A DNA stretch of 62,116 nt from Malikia granosa. GTDB taxonomy: Bacteria > Pseudomonadota > Gammaproteobacteria > Burkholderiales > Burkholderiaceae_C. The notes under the pieces are model-generated. The model was not told the origin of the DNA. It saw nothing but the letters and a program-made list of their open reading frames with translations, and searched no databases. Where the stretch lies: positions 1 to 62,116 of the forward strand of contig NZ_PVLQ01000032.1 in the NCBI RefSeq assembly GCF_002980595.1. The letters are read 5' to 3'. Positions 35,357 to 43,970 of this stretch are shown one piece after another. The first letter of the stretch is position 1, and each line of letters begins with the position of its first letter. Both the position numbers and the translations under genes were made by a program.

Positions 35357-36334
35357 TCAGTTCAGCGCCATGCTGAGCTTGCGGCGGTAGCGCGCGACCA
35401 GCTCGGCCTGCGGGTCCTGCTGCTGCACGACCGGGGCCGCGACCTCGATGCCACCGGCGCTCTTGCCTGCCGCGGTGGCATCAGCCTTGGGCTTGGGCGG
35501 GGTCAGCAGCTCGAGCAGCGCGACATAAGTCTTGCGCGGTGCCTCGTCGGCCCATTTCTTGTCACGCATGATGATCTCGAGCAGCTCCTCCATCGCGGCC
35601 TGCCAGTCGCCCTGGGCAATCAGCAGCCGGCTCTTGGCGAAGCGGCTGTCGAAGTCGCGCTTGTTGGCCGAGATCGCCTCGTCGAACTGCACGAAGCTCC
35701 AGCGGCCGCGCGGGTCGTTGCTGACGAACTCGAGCGCGTTGAGCCATTGCTGCAGCGCCTCGAAGCGCAGCTGCAGCGGGATCTGGCCCATCGCGGGTGC
35801 CAGCGCGGCGGCGGCCTCGGCCAGCTGGCCGCTGCCGATCAGCAGCTTGACGTAGTCGAAGCGCAGGTCGTCGTTGCCCGGGTTCTGCGCCAGTGCATCG
35901 GCCAGCTGCTCCTGCGGCGAACGGGCATCGGCGGCATGGCCCGGCTCCGCATCCGGCTGGACTTCGACTTCAGCTTCGCCCTCGGGCTGCGGCTCCCCTG
36001 CGCCCAGATGCTTGGCCAGGAAGGCTTGCAGCTGCTCGTTCGGCAACGCGCCGACGAAGCCATCGACCGGCTGGCCGTCCTTGAACAGCACGCAGAACGG
36101 GATGCTGCGCACGCCGAACATCTGCGACAGCTGGCCGGCGATCTCGGGCGTCTTGTCGGCGTCGAGCTTGGCCAGCACGAAGCGGCCGCCCAGCTCGGCC
36201 TCGAGCTGCTCGAGCCGCGGCCCGAGCTGCTTGCAGGGGCCGCACCATTCGGCCCAGATGTCGAGCAGCACCGGCAGGCGGAACGAGGCTTCGATGACTT
36301 CGGCTTCGAAATTGACAAGGTTGACGTCGATCAT
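35357..36334 (-). CDS. cnoX: Thioredoxin-domain co-chaperone (CnoX/YbbN-like)
   Basis: 325 aa. An N-terminal thioredoxin fold (1-110) with intact active site [13 protein letters not shown] and cis-Pro in [11 protein letters not shown] is joined by an acidic/Pro linker (~115-150) to a C-terminal TPR-like helical domain (~155-290). That layout is CnoX (YbbN), a holdase that links to GroEL. E. coli CnoX lacks a normal CxxC, whereas this one has CGPC and may be redox active. The gene starts divergently from purE. ATG 36334 is used because upstream frame is non-homologous. Confidence 0.88.
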   Translation of the reverse strand: MIDVNLVNFEAEVIEASFRLPVLLDIWAEWCGPCKQLGPRLEQLEAELGGRFVLAKLDADKTPEIAGQLSQMFGVRSIPFCVLFKDGQPVDGFVGALPNEQLQAFLAKHLGAGEPQPEGEAEVEVQPDAEPGHAADARSPQEQLADALAQNPGNDDLRFDYVKLLIGSGQLAEAAAALAPAMGQIPLQLRFEALQQWLNALEFVSNDPRGRWSFVQFDEAISANKRDFDSRFAKSRLLIAQGDWQAAMEELLEIIMRDKKWADEAPRKTYVALLELLTPPKPKADATAAGKSAGGIEVAAPVVQQQDPQAELVARYRRKLSMALN

Positions 36335-36395
36335 GGGTTGGCGCTTGAGTGGAGTGGATGGGCCGGCGACCGCTCGGCAAGGAATTGCTGCAGGA

Positions 36396-36421
36396 TTTTG
36401 CCCCCTATCTGGGGGCCAAAA
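36396..36421. promoter_or_regulatory. Near-perfect inverted repeat in the cnoX-purE divergent promoter
   Basis: TTTTGCCCCC-TATCT-GGGGGCCAAAA is an 11-bp inverted repeat with a single bulged base, 28-53 nt before the purE start. A TAAAAT box at 36423 just after it could be the purE -10. The dyad may be an operator (for example a purine repressor) or an mRNA hairpin. It has no T-run in either direction, so it is not a standard terminator. Confidence 0.4.
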
Positions 36422-36448
36422 GTAAAATCGCAACTTTTGGAGTGGCCT

Positions 36449-36952
36449 GTGAGCGAAGCAATCAAGGTGGGCGTGGTGATGGGTTCCAACAGCGACTGGG
36501 ACACCATGAAGCATGCGGTAGAGATTTTCCAGCAGTTCGGCATTGCCTGCGAGGCAAAGGTCGTGTCGGCGCACCGCATGCCCGACGACATGTTCGCCTA
36601 TGCCGAAGCCGCGGTCGGCCGCGGCCTGAAGGCCATCGTCGCCGGTGCCGGCGGCGCGGCCCATCTGCCGGGCATGCTGGCGGCCAAGACCGTGGTGCCG
36701 GTGCTCGGCGTGCCGGTGCAGTCGAAGGCGCTGTCGGGTGTCGATTCGCTGCACAGCATCGTGCAGATGCCCAAGGGCATCCCGGTCGCGACCTTTGCCA
36801 TCGGTGCCGCCGGCGCGGCCAACGCGGCGCTGTTCGCGGTCGCCATGCTGGCCAACGAGGACGCCGCGCTGCGCGAGAAGCTCGAGGCCTTCCGCGCTGC
36901 CCAGACCGAGGCCGCGCGCGCCATGACCCTGCCGCCGGTGGGCTCCGCATGA
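36449..36952 (+). CDS. purE: 5-(carboxyamino)imidazole ribonucleotide mutase
   Basis: Moves the carboxyl group from N5-CAIR to C4, the step before SAICAR synthesis. 167 aa. Class I PurE motifs: [12 protein letters not shown] at the start, [34 protein letters not shown] and [22 protein letters not shown] (core SGVDSL). The start is GTG 36449, with GGAG 6 nt upstream; homologues begin at MSEAIKVG-like sequence. It overlaps purK by 4 nt. Confidence 0.96.
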   Translation: MSEAIKVGVVMGSNSDWDTMKHAVEIFQQFGIACEAKVVSAHRMPDDMFAYAEAAVGRGLKAIVAGAGGAAHLPGMLAAKTVVPVLGVPVQSKALSGVDSLHSIVQMPKGIPVATFAIGAAGAANAALFAVAMLANEDAALREKLEAFRAAQTEAARAMTLPPVGSA

Positions 36953-38163
36953 GCGCGATCAAGACCCTGCTGCCCGGCTCGGTGATGCCCGAGGGCCGGC
37001 TCGTCACGCTCGGCGTCATGGGCGGCGGCCAGCTCGGCCGCATGTTCGTGCAGGCCGCGCAGGAGATGGGCTACTACACCGCCGTGCTCGACGCCGACCC
37101 GGCCAGCCCGGCCGGCCTGGTGAGCCATTTCCACATCCAGACCGGCTACGAGGACCCGGCCGGCCTGGCCGAGCTCGCGGCACGCTGCGACGCCATCACC
37201 ACCGAGTTCGAGAACGTGCCGGCCCCCTCGCTGCAAAGCCTGGCCGCGACCCGTCCGGTGGCGCCCGCCGCCAGCGCGGTCGCCGTGGCGCAGGACCGCA
37301 TCGCCGAGAAGGCCCATTTCGTCGCCTGCGCCAAGGCCGGCGGCGTCGGTCCGGCACCCCATGCCGCGCTCGAGACCGCGGCCGACCTCGCCGCAGTGGG
37401 CGACGAACTGCTGCCCGGCATCCTCAAGACGGCCCGCCTGGGCTACGACGGCAAGGGCCAGGCCCGGGTCAAGGACCGCGCCGAGCTCGCCGCCGCCTGG
37501 GACGGCATGGGCCGCGTCGCCTGCGTGCTCGAGAAGATGCTGCCGCTGAAGGCCGAGTTGTCGGTCATCGTGGCGCGCGGCGCCGACGACCAGGTGGTCA
37601 ACTTCCCGGTCCAGCGCAACCTGCACCGCGATGGCATCCTGGCCGTGACCGAGGTGTTCGACGGCAACGTGCCGGCCGAACTGGCCGAGCGTGCCATCGC
37701 CACCACGGCGACGGTGGCACGCCAGCTCGGCTATGTCGGCGTGCTGTGCGTCGAGTACTTCGTGATCGACGACGGCAGCGAGCATGGCGGCCTGGTCGTC
37801 AACGAGATGGCGCCGCGTCCGCACAACAGCGGTCACTACACGATCAACGCCTGCGATGTCTCGCAATTCGAGCTGCAGGTGCACGCGATGGCCGGCCTGC
37901 CGCTGGTGCAACCGCGCCTGCACAGCCCGACCGTGATGCTGAACCTGCTGGGCGACCTGTGGTTCCAGGACGGCCAGGCTATCGATCCGCCCTGGGCGCA
38001 GATCCTGGCGCTGCCGGGCACGCATCTGCACCTGTACGGCAAGCTCGAGGCGCGCAAGGGCCGCAAGATGGGCCATCTCAACGTGACCGGCGCGAGCGTC
38101 GAGCAGGTGCAGGCCACCGCGCTGCGCTGCGCCGAGCTGCTGGGCATGGCGCCATGGCGCTGA
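36949..38163 (+). CDS. purK: 5-(carboxyamino)imidazole ribonucleotide synthase
   Basis: ATP-grasp enzyme making N5-CAIR from AIR, bicarbonate and ATP. 404 aa, slightly longer than E. coli PurK. Motifs: [17 protein letters not shown] (N-terminal dinucleotide-like fold), [43 protein letters not shown] and [17 protein letters not shown]. Coupled to purE by ATGA and overlapping sua5 by 10 nt, so purE-purK-sua5 is a compact operon. Confidence 0.96.
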   Translation: MSAIKTLLPGSVMPEGRLVTLGVMGGGQLGRMFVQAAQEMGYYTAVLDADPASPAGLVSHFHIQTGYEDPAGLAELAARCDAITTEFENVPAPSLQSLAATRPVAPAASAVAVAQDRIAEKAHFVACAKAGGVGPAPHAALETAADLAAVGDELLPGILKTARLGYDGKGQARVKDRAELAAAWDGMGRVACVLEKMLPLKAELSVIVARGADDQVVNFPVQRNLHRDGILAVTEVFDGNVPAELAERAIATTATVARQLGYVGVLCVEYFVIDDGSEHGGLVVNEMAPRPHNSGHYTINACDVSQFELQVHAMAGLPLVQPRLHSPTVMLNLLGDLWFQDGQAIDPPWAQILALPGTHLHLYGKLEARKGRKMGHLNVTGASVEQVQATALRCAELLGMAPWR

Positions 38164-39215
38164 CGCTGGACGCGCGCGCGCTGCTGGCTCCGGCGCAGGC
38201 CGGCGCGGCGGCGCTCGCGCAAGCGCAGCAGGCGGTCGAGCAGGCCGCGCTGGCCTTGAAGGCCGGCGCCCTGGTCGGCCTGCCGACCGAGACCGTCTAT
38301 GGCCTGGCGGCGGATGCCGACCAGGCGCAAGCCGTCGGGCGCATCTTCGACGCCAAGGGCCGGCCCAAGGACCACCCGTTGATCGTGCACCTGGCCGGCG
38401 CCACTGCGGCGCAATGGCAAGCCGGTGTCGCGCATTACGCGCGGGCGCTGCCCGACTTCGCGCTCAAGTTGATGCAGGCCTTCTGGCCCGGTCCGCTGAC
38501 CCTGATCCTGCCGCGCCGGCCCGAGGTCGGTGCGGCATCCGCCGGCGGCCAAGACTCGATCGGGCTACGCTGCCCGGCGCACCCGGTGGCGCAGGCGCTG
38601 CTGCAGGCCTGCCAGGCCATCGGCGTGCAGGGCCTGGCGGCGCCCAGCGCGAACCGCTTCGGCCGCGTCAGCCCGACCACGGCCGAGCATGTGCGCGACG
38701 AGTTCGACGCCCAGCTGTCGGACGCCGAACTGCTGATCCTCGATGGCGGCCCCTGCCCGGTCGGCATCGAGTCCACCATCGTCGACTGCAGCCGTGGCCG
38801 GCCGGTGCTGCTGCGCCCCGGCATGATCGGTATCGAGGCACTCGAGGCCGCCATCGGCCAGCCGGTCGCGCTGCGCGACCAGGCCGCGCCCAAGGCCTCG
38901 GGCACGCTGGAGTCGCACTACGCGCCGACCGCGCGCGTGCGCCTGATGCCGCAGGCCGAGATGCAGGCCGCGCTCGACCTGCTCGGCGCTGATGCGCGTC
39001 ACATCGCGATCTACACCCGCCAGCCCGTCAGCAGCGCGAGCCGGCATCTGCTGCTGCGCTACATGCCGACCCAGGCCGAGGCCTGCGCGCAGGAACTGTT
39101 CGCGGTGCTGCGCGAGCTCGACCAGCCCGGCGTCAAGCTGATCTGGGTCGAGACCCCGCCGGCCGATCCGGCCTGGGACGGCGTGCGCGACCGGCTGCAG
39201 CGCGCCGCGGCCTGA
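38154..39215 (+). CDS. Threonylcarbamoyl-AMP synthase, full-length Sua5 type
   Basis: Makes L-threonylcarbamoyladenylate for t6A37 tRNA modification. 353 aa, so the long Sua5 form rather than the short TsaC. N-terminal YrdC fold: LVGLPTETVYGLAADA, KGRPKDHPLIVHL (KxR..HPL), GLRCPAHPVAQALL, PSANRFGRVSPTTAEHV and CPVGIESTIVDC; the linker KASGTLESHYAPTA leads into the C-terminal Sua5 domain (~235-350). The gene starts inside the last codons of purK. Confidence 0.94.
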   Translation: MALTLDARALLAPAQAGAAALAQAQQAVEQAALALKAGALVGLPTETVYGLAADADQAQAVGRIFDAKGRPKDHPLIVHLAGATAAQWQAGVAHYARALPDFALKLMQAFWPGPLTLILPRRPEVGAASAGGQDSIGLRCPAHPVAQALLQACQAIGVQGLAAPSANRFGRVSPTTAEHVRDEFDAQLSDAELLILDGGPCPVGIESTIVDCSRGRPVLLRPGMIGIEALEAAIGQPVALRDQAAPKASGTLESHYAPTARVRLMPQAEMQAALDLLGADARHIAIYTRQPVSSASRHLLLRYMPTQAEACAQELFAVLRELDQPGVKLIWVETPPADPAWDGVRDRLQRAAA

Positions 39216-39271
39216 ACCCAACTCAGGCCCCAAGCAGGTCCCGCCTCAAGCAGGGACAGGGACCGGCGAAC

Positions 39272-39853
39272 TCAGAGCCGCCAGGCGTCCAGCGTCTCGT
39301 CGATCAGGCGCAGCGCGTCGGCCCAGGCCACCAGGCCCAGCACCTGGCGCGCGCCATTGGCGACCTCGGGCCGGGTCTGGCAGGCCTGCCAGACCAGCGC
39401 CAGGCGCTCGGCCGGTCGTCCGGACGCCGCATCGAGCAGGGCCGGCAGCAGGCCGTTCTGGATCAGGATCTGCAGGATCTGCTGGATCAGGCGCGCGGCC
39501 TCGTCCCGCCTGGGCTCGAGCGCGGCCTGCGCCTCGTGCAGCAGGTCCTGGGCCTGGCCCAGCAGCAGCGCACAGGCGCCCGCCGTCTGCTTGCGCGCCT
39601 GCAGCCGGCGTGCTGCAGACTCTGCCCCTTCGTGCACGCCGGCGATCGCCGCCAGCGCCCGGGCCCGCAGCGCCGACAGGGGCGCGAGCTGACTGCGGCG
39701 ATGCTTCTTGAGCGTTTCCTCGGCCCGGCGCAGCCAGTCGACCAGCCGAGCCGGAAAATCGGGCTGCTTGTGCTGGTAGTCATCGACCAGGCGCAGCGAT
39801 TCCTCGACCAGCGCCCGCGACTCGTCGAGGAAGGCCGTGACGACGATCTGCAT
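39272..39853 (-). CDS. Hypothetical helical protein, third gene of the DUF2589 operon
   Basis: 193 aa, predicted almost wholly alpha-helical, rich in Leu, Ala, Arg and Gln; no signal peptide or membrane segment. It starts MQIVVTAFLDESRALVEES and includes RRAEETLKKHRRSQLAPL and a hydrophobic ILQILIQNGLLPALL patch. I know no family for it. It begins 6 nt after the stop of the 240-aa gene and is last in the operon 41453-39272. Inferred role: a helical partner of the two upstream proteins. Confidence 0.75.
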   Translation of the reverse strand: MQIVVTAFLDESRALVEESLRLVDDYQHKQPDFPARLVDWLRRAEETLKKHRRSQLAPLSALRARALAAIAGVHEGAESAARRLQARKQTAGACALLLGQAQDLLHEAQAALEPRRDEAARLIQQILQILIQNGLLPALLDAASGRPAERLALVWQACQTRPEVANGARQVLGLVAWADALRLIDETLDAWRL

Positions 39854-39859
39854 GCCGGC

Positions 39860-40582
39860 CTACTCCGGCACCAGACGGCTCAGCACGGGCGGCCTGTCCT
39901 GGCCGGGCTCCTCGAACAGCATGTCCAGCCCTTCCTCGGTCACGTTGAGCTTGAGGTTGAGGCAGAAGCTGCCGCCCTGATTCGCTTCCTTGACCAGCTG
40001 GGTGCGCGCATCGACGCTGATGCCGATGGGCCGCTGCGGCAGCGCGTCCAGCGTGCGGTTGACCTCGGTGCGGATGATGGCGGCAATCTGCTTGAAGCGC
40101 TCGGCGCTCTGGCTGGCGCTCGCGGCCTGGTCGCTGCCGGCCGCCTTGGCGGCCTTGGCCAGCTGGCGCTCGACCAGCCGGCGCGTGTGGTCGTGCAGCT
40201 GCTCGGTCAGCTGCGTCGGCAACTGGTCGCTGACCAGGCCCTGGCTCAGGTTGGGATCGGCACGCACGATCCTGCGGATCTCGGTCGTGCTGACATGGAT
40301 GGACTGGGCCTTGAGCGCCTCCCTGAGGTTGGCCGACAGGGCCGAGACCAGCATGTCGGGCGCCACCCGGGTGACATAGCCCTCGGGGATATGCGACACC
40401 ACCACCGGCAGCGTCAGCTCGAGCTGGGGCATGCGCATGCGCGGGACCGGAAAATGGCGCAGCAAGCCCCCATCGTCCTCGGCGTACTGGCGGGCGATCC
40501 GGACCGATTCGCGGTCGGCCGCCATGCGGGCGCGGGTGATCTCGCACAGCAGATGTCCGAGGGTTTCGCTGAGTTCGCTCAT
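39860..40582 (-). CDS. Hypothetical protein, second gene of the DUF2589 operon
   Basis: 240 aa, soluble. Starts MSELSETLGHLLCEITRARMAADRES (helical), then a RHFPVPRMRMPQLELTLP and VVVSHIPEGYV segment, a helical middle, and a C-terminal beta-like LNLKLNVTEEGLDMLFEEP. The plan, helix first, then a Pro-rich strand pair (LELTLPVVVSHIP), echoes the DUF2589 protein encoded just upstream (VPLLTMLPIPF), so the two may be distantly related or bind similarly. No known function. Spacing to the DUF2589 gene is 31 nt. Confidence 0.75.
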   Translation of the reverse strand: MSELSETLGHLLCEITRARMAADRESVRIARQYAEDDGGLLRHFPVPRMRMPQLELTLPVVVSHIPEGYVTRVAPDMLVSALSANLREALKAQSIHVSTTEIRRIVRADPNLSQGLVSDQLPTQLTEQLHDHTRRLVERQLAKAAKAAGSDQAASASQSAERFKQIAAIIRTEVNRTLDALPQRPIGISVDARTQLVKEANQGGSFCLNLKLNVTEEGLDMLFEEPGQDRPPVLSRLVPE

Positions 40583-40613
40583 GTTCCGGTCCGGCTGGCA
40601 GCAGGTGAAGGAG

Positions 40614-41453
40614 TCACTTCACGGCGCCGACCGGCGTCGAGCGCATCGCGCCCTCGAGCACGCCGAGCAGCTTCTCCATGCCGGCCGGCATCTCGTCCTG
40701 CGAGGCCTTGACGAAGATATGCATCGAGTAGGTGCGCTCGACATTGCTGCCACTGGCAGTGGTCTTCTTGTACGAGCAGGACACGTTGAGCTTGGCCGAG
40801 CCGCCCGGCCAGCGCTGCTTGACCTCGAGGTTGCCACCGATGGCCAGGTCGCTGCTCTGGCTCTGGGTCTCGATCGAGTTGATCTTGGCATTGAAGTCTA
40901 TCGTCGCCTCCTCGACCCGGATGAAGGGAATCGGCAGCATGGTCAGCAGCGGCACCTCGATCTTCATGTCCTGGAACTTGGCCTCGACCGCGTCCTTGCG
41001 CGTCGCGAACACCACCGTCGCGGTCGCCTGGATGCCGCCGTCGCCGGTCGGCGCGCCCAGGGTGACGGTCGGTGCCGAACCATAGCTGCCGCCGTCGGTC
41101 AGCTCGATGCGCACCACCTTGCCGTTCTCGACCACGGCCTGGGCCTGGGCGGCGGTGTCGCTGCTGCCGGCCGAGAAGGTCACGGTCGGCGCGCTCTCGT
41201 AGCCGCTGCCCGGGTTGCTGACCGTGACCGAGGCCACATGGGCCTCGACCGCCGGCTGGTAGGGCGCGACCTCCTTCGGGTACTTGAACTCGACGTAGAC
41301 CGGCTTGTTGTCCTGGTCGAAGCCGACCGTCTTGATGAAGTCGGCCGTGGCGCGCGCGGCCTGGGTCTGCGCCTCGATGACCGCGCACAGCGGCCCCCCG
41401 ATCATGTTCCCGAAGTTGAGACTCGACAGCTCGGTTCCCGGATTGGCAGCCAT
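40614..41453 (-). CDS. DUF2589-domain protein with two inserted GSGYxSAPTVT-type repeats
   Basis: 279 aa. Residues ~8-65 (IGGPLCAVIEAQTQAARATA, DFIKTVGF) and ~160-275 (VPLLTMLPIPFIRVEEATIDFNA and the final YSMHIFVKASQDEMPAGMEKLL) fit my memory of Pfam DUF2589, a family of no known function. Between them, about 75-150, lie two tandem beta units of about 40 residues: NPGSGYESAPTVTFSAG and GGSYGSAPTVTLGAPTGDGG, a repeat type common in secreted and phage-tail proteins. No signal peptide. First gene of the minus-strand operon; a 130-bp gap upstream holds its promoter. Confidence 0.8.
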   Translation of the reverse strand: MAANPGTELSSLNFGNMIGGPLCAVIEAQTQAARATADFIKTVGFDQDNKPVYVEFKYPKEVAPYQPAVEAHVASVTVSNPGSGYESAPTVTFSAGSSDTAAQAQAVVENGKVVRIELTDGGSYGSAPTVTLGAPTGDGGIQATATVVFATRKDAVEAKFQDMKIEVPLLTMLPIPFIRVEEATIDFNAKINSIETQSQSSDLAIGGNLEVKQRWPGGSAKLNVSCSYKKTTASGSNVERTYSMHIFVKASQDEMPAGMEKLLGVLEGAMRSTPVGAVK

Positions 41454-41585
41454 GATTCACCCCCTGTATCTGTGATGAAAATCGCAGGGTAGAACCTGAT
41501 CTGGCGGGCCCAGCCTGCTTTTTCATTCTAGGTCCGGGACAAAGCAGCGACAACTGCTATTTTTTCGTGGTAGTCATGCTAGGCA

Positions 41586-42218
41586 TCAATGCCGCTCGCC
41601 GCCCTCGCTGGGTACCGGCCGGCCGCGTTCATCGCGCCGACCAGCCTCGGGAGAACGACGCTGGTCAGGCTCGGCGGAGCGGGGGGCCGACTCGGGACGC
41701 TGGCCCCGCTCGGCCAGCCCGCGCATGAAGCCGGCCCGGCCGGGCTCGGTCTGCTGGATCACCGGTGGCGCGGGATTGACTGGCGCAGGCTGGACCTGGG
41801 GCCGTGGCGGCTCGGGCCGCGGAGCGCGCGGCTCGTTGCGCCAGCGACGGTCGGGTTCGTCGAAATGCGGGCGGGGGGGTGGCCGGCGTTCCTCCCAGCG
41901 CTCGACGGGCGGACGCCTGGGCTCGCGCTCGTGCGGCCAGAACTCCGGCCCCCAGGCCGGCCTCGGATGCTGGGCCGCCCAGCGCCCCGGCACCCAGAGG
42001 TAGCGGCTGCCACCCCAGTTCCAGTAGCCGTCGATCCAGACATAGCCCGCTGCCGGCGGCAGCCCGGGGTATTCGATCCGGGGCGCCGGCGGAGCCGCGT
42101 AGATGGTGGTCGGGTAGGCGGGCTCGTAGGCCGGACCGTAATCGACCGGTCCAGGCACCACGGCGCAGCCCGCCAAGGCCGCCGACGCGAGCAGGAGAAG
42201 CGGGAAATGAGAAGCCAT
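41586..42218 (-). CDS. YXWGXW-type Pro/Arg-rich lipoprotein
   Basis: 210 aa. Signal peptide FPLLLLASAALAGC with a lipobox Cys predicts an outer-membrane or periplasmic lipoprotein. Residues ~55-95 have the aromatic motif GYVWIDGYWNWGGSRYLWVPGRW (read as GYVWIDGYW and YLWVPGRW). The rest is low-complexity Pro/Arg/Glu (RRPPVERWEERRPPPRP). ATG 42218 is chosen because the signal peptide begins there; the frame is open to 42293. Related in type to the lipoprotein at 43326. Function unknown. Confidence 0.72.
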   Translation of the reverse strand: MASHFPLLLLASAALAGCAVVPGPVDYGPAYEPAYPTTIYAAPPAPRIEYPGLPPAAGYVWIDGYWNWGGSRYLWVPGRWAAQHPRPAWGPEFWPHEREPRRPPVERWEERRPPPRPHFDEPDRRWRNEPRAPRPEPPRPQVQPAPVNPAPPVIQQTEPGRAGFMRGLAERGQRPESAPRSAEPDQRRSPEAGRRDERGRPVPSEGGERH

Positions 42219-42305
42219 GCCGGCATTGTCGGCGCCGGCCTGGCAGCCAACAAGGGCTTGCAACAGCTGCTTACAGCTGTGACGCCCCGGCACAGCTCGG
42301 TCGAC

Positions 42306-43283
42306 TCAGTCGAGCTTGGCGCCCGATGCCTCGACGATGCCCTTCCACTTGGCATAGTCGGACTTGAGCAGCTGGGCAAAGCGCGCCTGCGTCATGGCCT
42401 CGGGCTCGGCACCCTGGGCCTGGATCGCCTCCCTGACCTCCGGGTTGGCCAGCAGCTTGTTGATGTCGGCATTGAGCCGCGCGACGATGGGTTCGGGCGT
42501 GCCAGCCGGTGCGAGCACGCCATACCAGGTGCTGACGTCGAAGCCCTTGTAACCCGATTCGGCGATGGTCGGCACCTCGGGCAGCGAGGAGCTGCGCTTG
42601 GCCGAAGTGACCGCCAGCGGACGCAGCTTGCCGGACTTGATCTGGCTCATCGCCGAAGGCACCGAGGACACCAGCAGGTCGACGTTGCCAGCCAGCGCAT
42701 CCATCAGCGCGGGCGTCGATCCCTTGTAAGGGATGTGGACGAACTGGATGCCGGCCGCCTTCTCGAACAGCTCGGCGGACAGGTGGATCGAGGTGCCGTT
42801 GCCGGGCGAGCCGTAGCTGATCCGCCCTGGCGCCGCACGCGCGGCCGCGACGACATCGGCCAGCGTCTTGAACTTCGAACTGGCGCTGGTCGCGATCAGC
42901 ACCGGGGTGTAGGCCAGATGGGCCACCGGGACCAGGTCGCGGGTCGGCTCCCAGGGCAGGTTCTTGTAGAGCCAGGGGCCGATGACGAGGTTGTCCTTCT
43001 GCCCGATCACGAGCTCATGGCCGGTCGGCGCGGCCTTGACGGCCTCGGTGATGCCGATGGTGCCGCCAGCGCCGCTCTTGTTGTCAGCCACGATGGACCA
43101 CTGGTTCTGGTCGCCGAGACGGGTCGCGATCAGGCGCGCCAGGATGTCGGTGCCGCCGCCGGGCGGGAAGGGCACGATCAGGCGGATCGGCTTGTTCGGG
43201 TAGTTGGCAGCAGGACTCTGGGCCTGCGCGCCTCCGGCAACAGCCAGGGTCAGCGCGGCACAGGTGAAGGTTCGACGCAGCAT
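42306..43283 (-). CDS. Bug-family periplasmic solute-binding protein (tripartite tricarboxylate transporter receptor)
   Basis: 325 aa. Signal peptide MLRRTFTCAALTLAVAGGAQAQ, then the Bug hallmark YPNKPIRLIVPFPPGGGTDILAR. Further family pieces: VADNKSGAGGTIGITEAV, GSPGNGTSIHLSAELFEKAAG and VPTIAESGYKGFDVSTWYG. These receptors bind small carboxylates in the periplasm. No TctA/TctB membrane genes are adjacent, so it is an orphan receptor, as is usual for the many Bug proteins of Burkholderiales. ATG 43283 rather than 43316 starts the signal peptide. Confidence 0.93.
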   Translation of the reverse strand: MLRRTFTCAALTLAVAGGAQAQSPAANYPNKPIRLIVPFPPGGGTDILARLIATRLGDQNQWSIVADNKSGAGGTIGITEAVKAAPTGHELVIGQKDNLVIGPWLYKNLPWEPTRDLVPVAHLAYTPVLIATSASSKFKTLADVVAAARAAPGRISYGSPGNGTSIHLSAELFEKAAGIQFVHIPYKGSTPALMDALAGNVDLLVSSVPSAMSQIKSGKLRPLAVTSAKRSSSLPEVPTIAESGYKGFDVSTWYGVLAPAGTPEPIVARLNADINKLLANPEVREAIQAQGAEPEAMTQARFAQLLKSDYAKWKGIVEASGAKLD

Positions 43284-43325
43284 GGTGGGTGGCAAGGTTA
43301 AGTGATGGGACGGCAATGCCAGGCT

Positions 43326-43694
43326 TCAGCGCTGGCGCGGCCGGACCAGGCGGTTGACATCGGGCACCCAGCGGCCGCCTTCCTGCACCCAGCCGTCACC
43401 GGCCAGGCGCCAGACATGGGCCTGCCAGACCTGGCCCGGTCGTGGCGCCACCCAGTTGCCGGGCTGCCAGCGGTAGCGGCCTTCCAGCAGGTCCCAGCGG
43501 CCGGCGATCCAGACATAGCCGTTGGCAGGTGGCCGGCCGGGATGCTCGAGCAGGGGCTGGGGCGGATCAGCCTGCTCGCGCACCAGCAGGACCGACCCGG
43601 TGTCGGGGGCCGATCCCGCAACGGGCGCGGGAACGGCACAGGCGGTCAGCACTGCCAGCAGCGTGACCGGGATCAGGCGTTTCAGGGCCTGCAT
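43326..43694 (-). CDS. Small YXWGXW-repeat lipoprotein
   Basis: 122 aa. Signal peptide MQALKRLIPVTLLAVLTAC with lipobox LTAC. Then Trp motifs GYVWIAGRWDLLEGRYRW and GWVQEGGRWVPD, spaced as in YXWGXW proteins. No known role; members are small envelope lipoproteins. It starts only 12 nt after minE ends (its ATG 43694 follows the minE stop at 43706 on the minus strand), so it may be carried on the minCDE transcript. Confidence 0.72.
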   Translation of the reverse strand: MQALKRLIPVTLLAVLTACAVPAPVAGSAPDTGSVLLVREQADPPQPLLEHPGRPPANGYVWIAGRWDLLEGRYRWQPGNWVAPRPGQVWQAHVWRLAGDGWVQEGGRWVPDVNRLVRPRQR

Positions 43695-43705
43695 CTCTTG
43701 CCAGC

Positions 43706-43966
43706 TCAACGCGGCTCGGGCAGCTCGATCTTGACCTCGAGCACCTCGAGGTTGTCTTCGCGGTCGAGCTGGACCTTGATGTCGTCGGGGTTGATCTGGA
43801 TGTAGCGGCTGATCACCTCGATCAGGTCGCGCTGCAGCGCAGGCAGGTAGTCAGGCTCGGCATTGCTGCGACCGCTGCGCTCGTGCGCCAGGATGATCTG
43901 CAAGCGCTCCTTGGCGACCGAGGCGGTCTTCTTCTTCTCGCCCAGCAGGAAGGAAAAAAAAGACAT
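43706..43966 (-). CDS. minE: Cell division topological specificity factor MinE
   Basis: 86 aa. MinD-stimulating N-terminal helix/strand ([29 protein letters not shown]) followed by the dimerisation domain ([20 protein letters not shown]). Restricts MinCD to the poles so that the septum forms at midcell. Start ATG 43966 is set by the conserved MSFFSFL; upstream frame lies in minD. Third gene of minCDE, 4 nt after the minD stop. Confidence 0.96.
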   Translation of the reverse strand: MSFFSFLLGEKKKTASVAKERLQIILAHERSGRSNAEPDYLPALQRDLIEVISRYIQINPDDIKVQLDREDNLEVLEVKIELPEPR

Positions 43967-43970
43967 GCTC

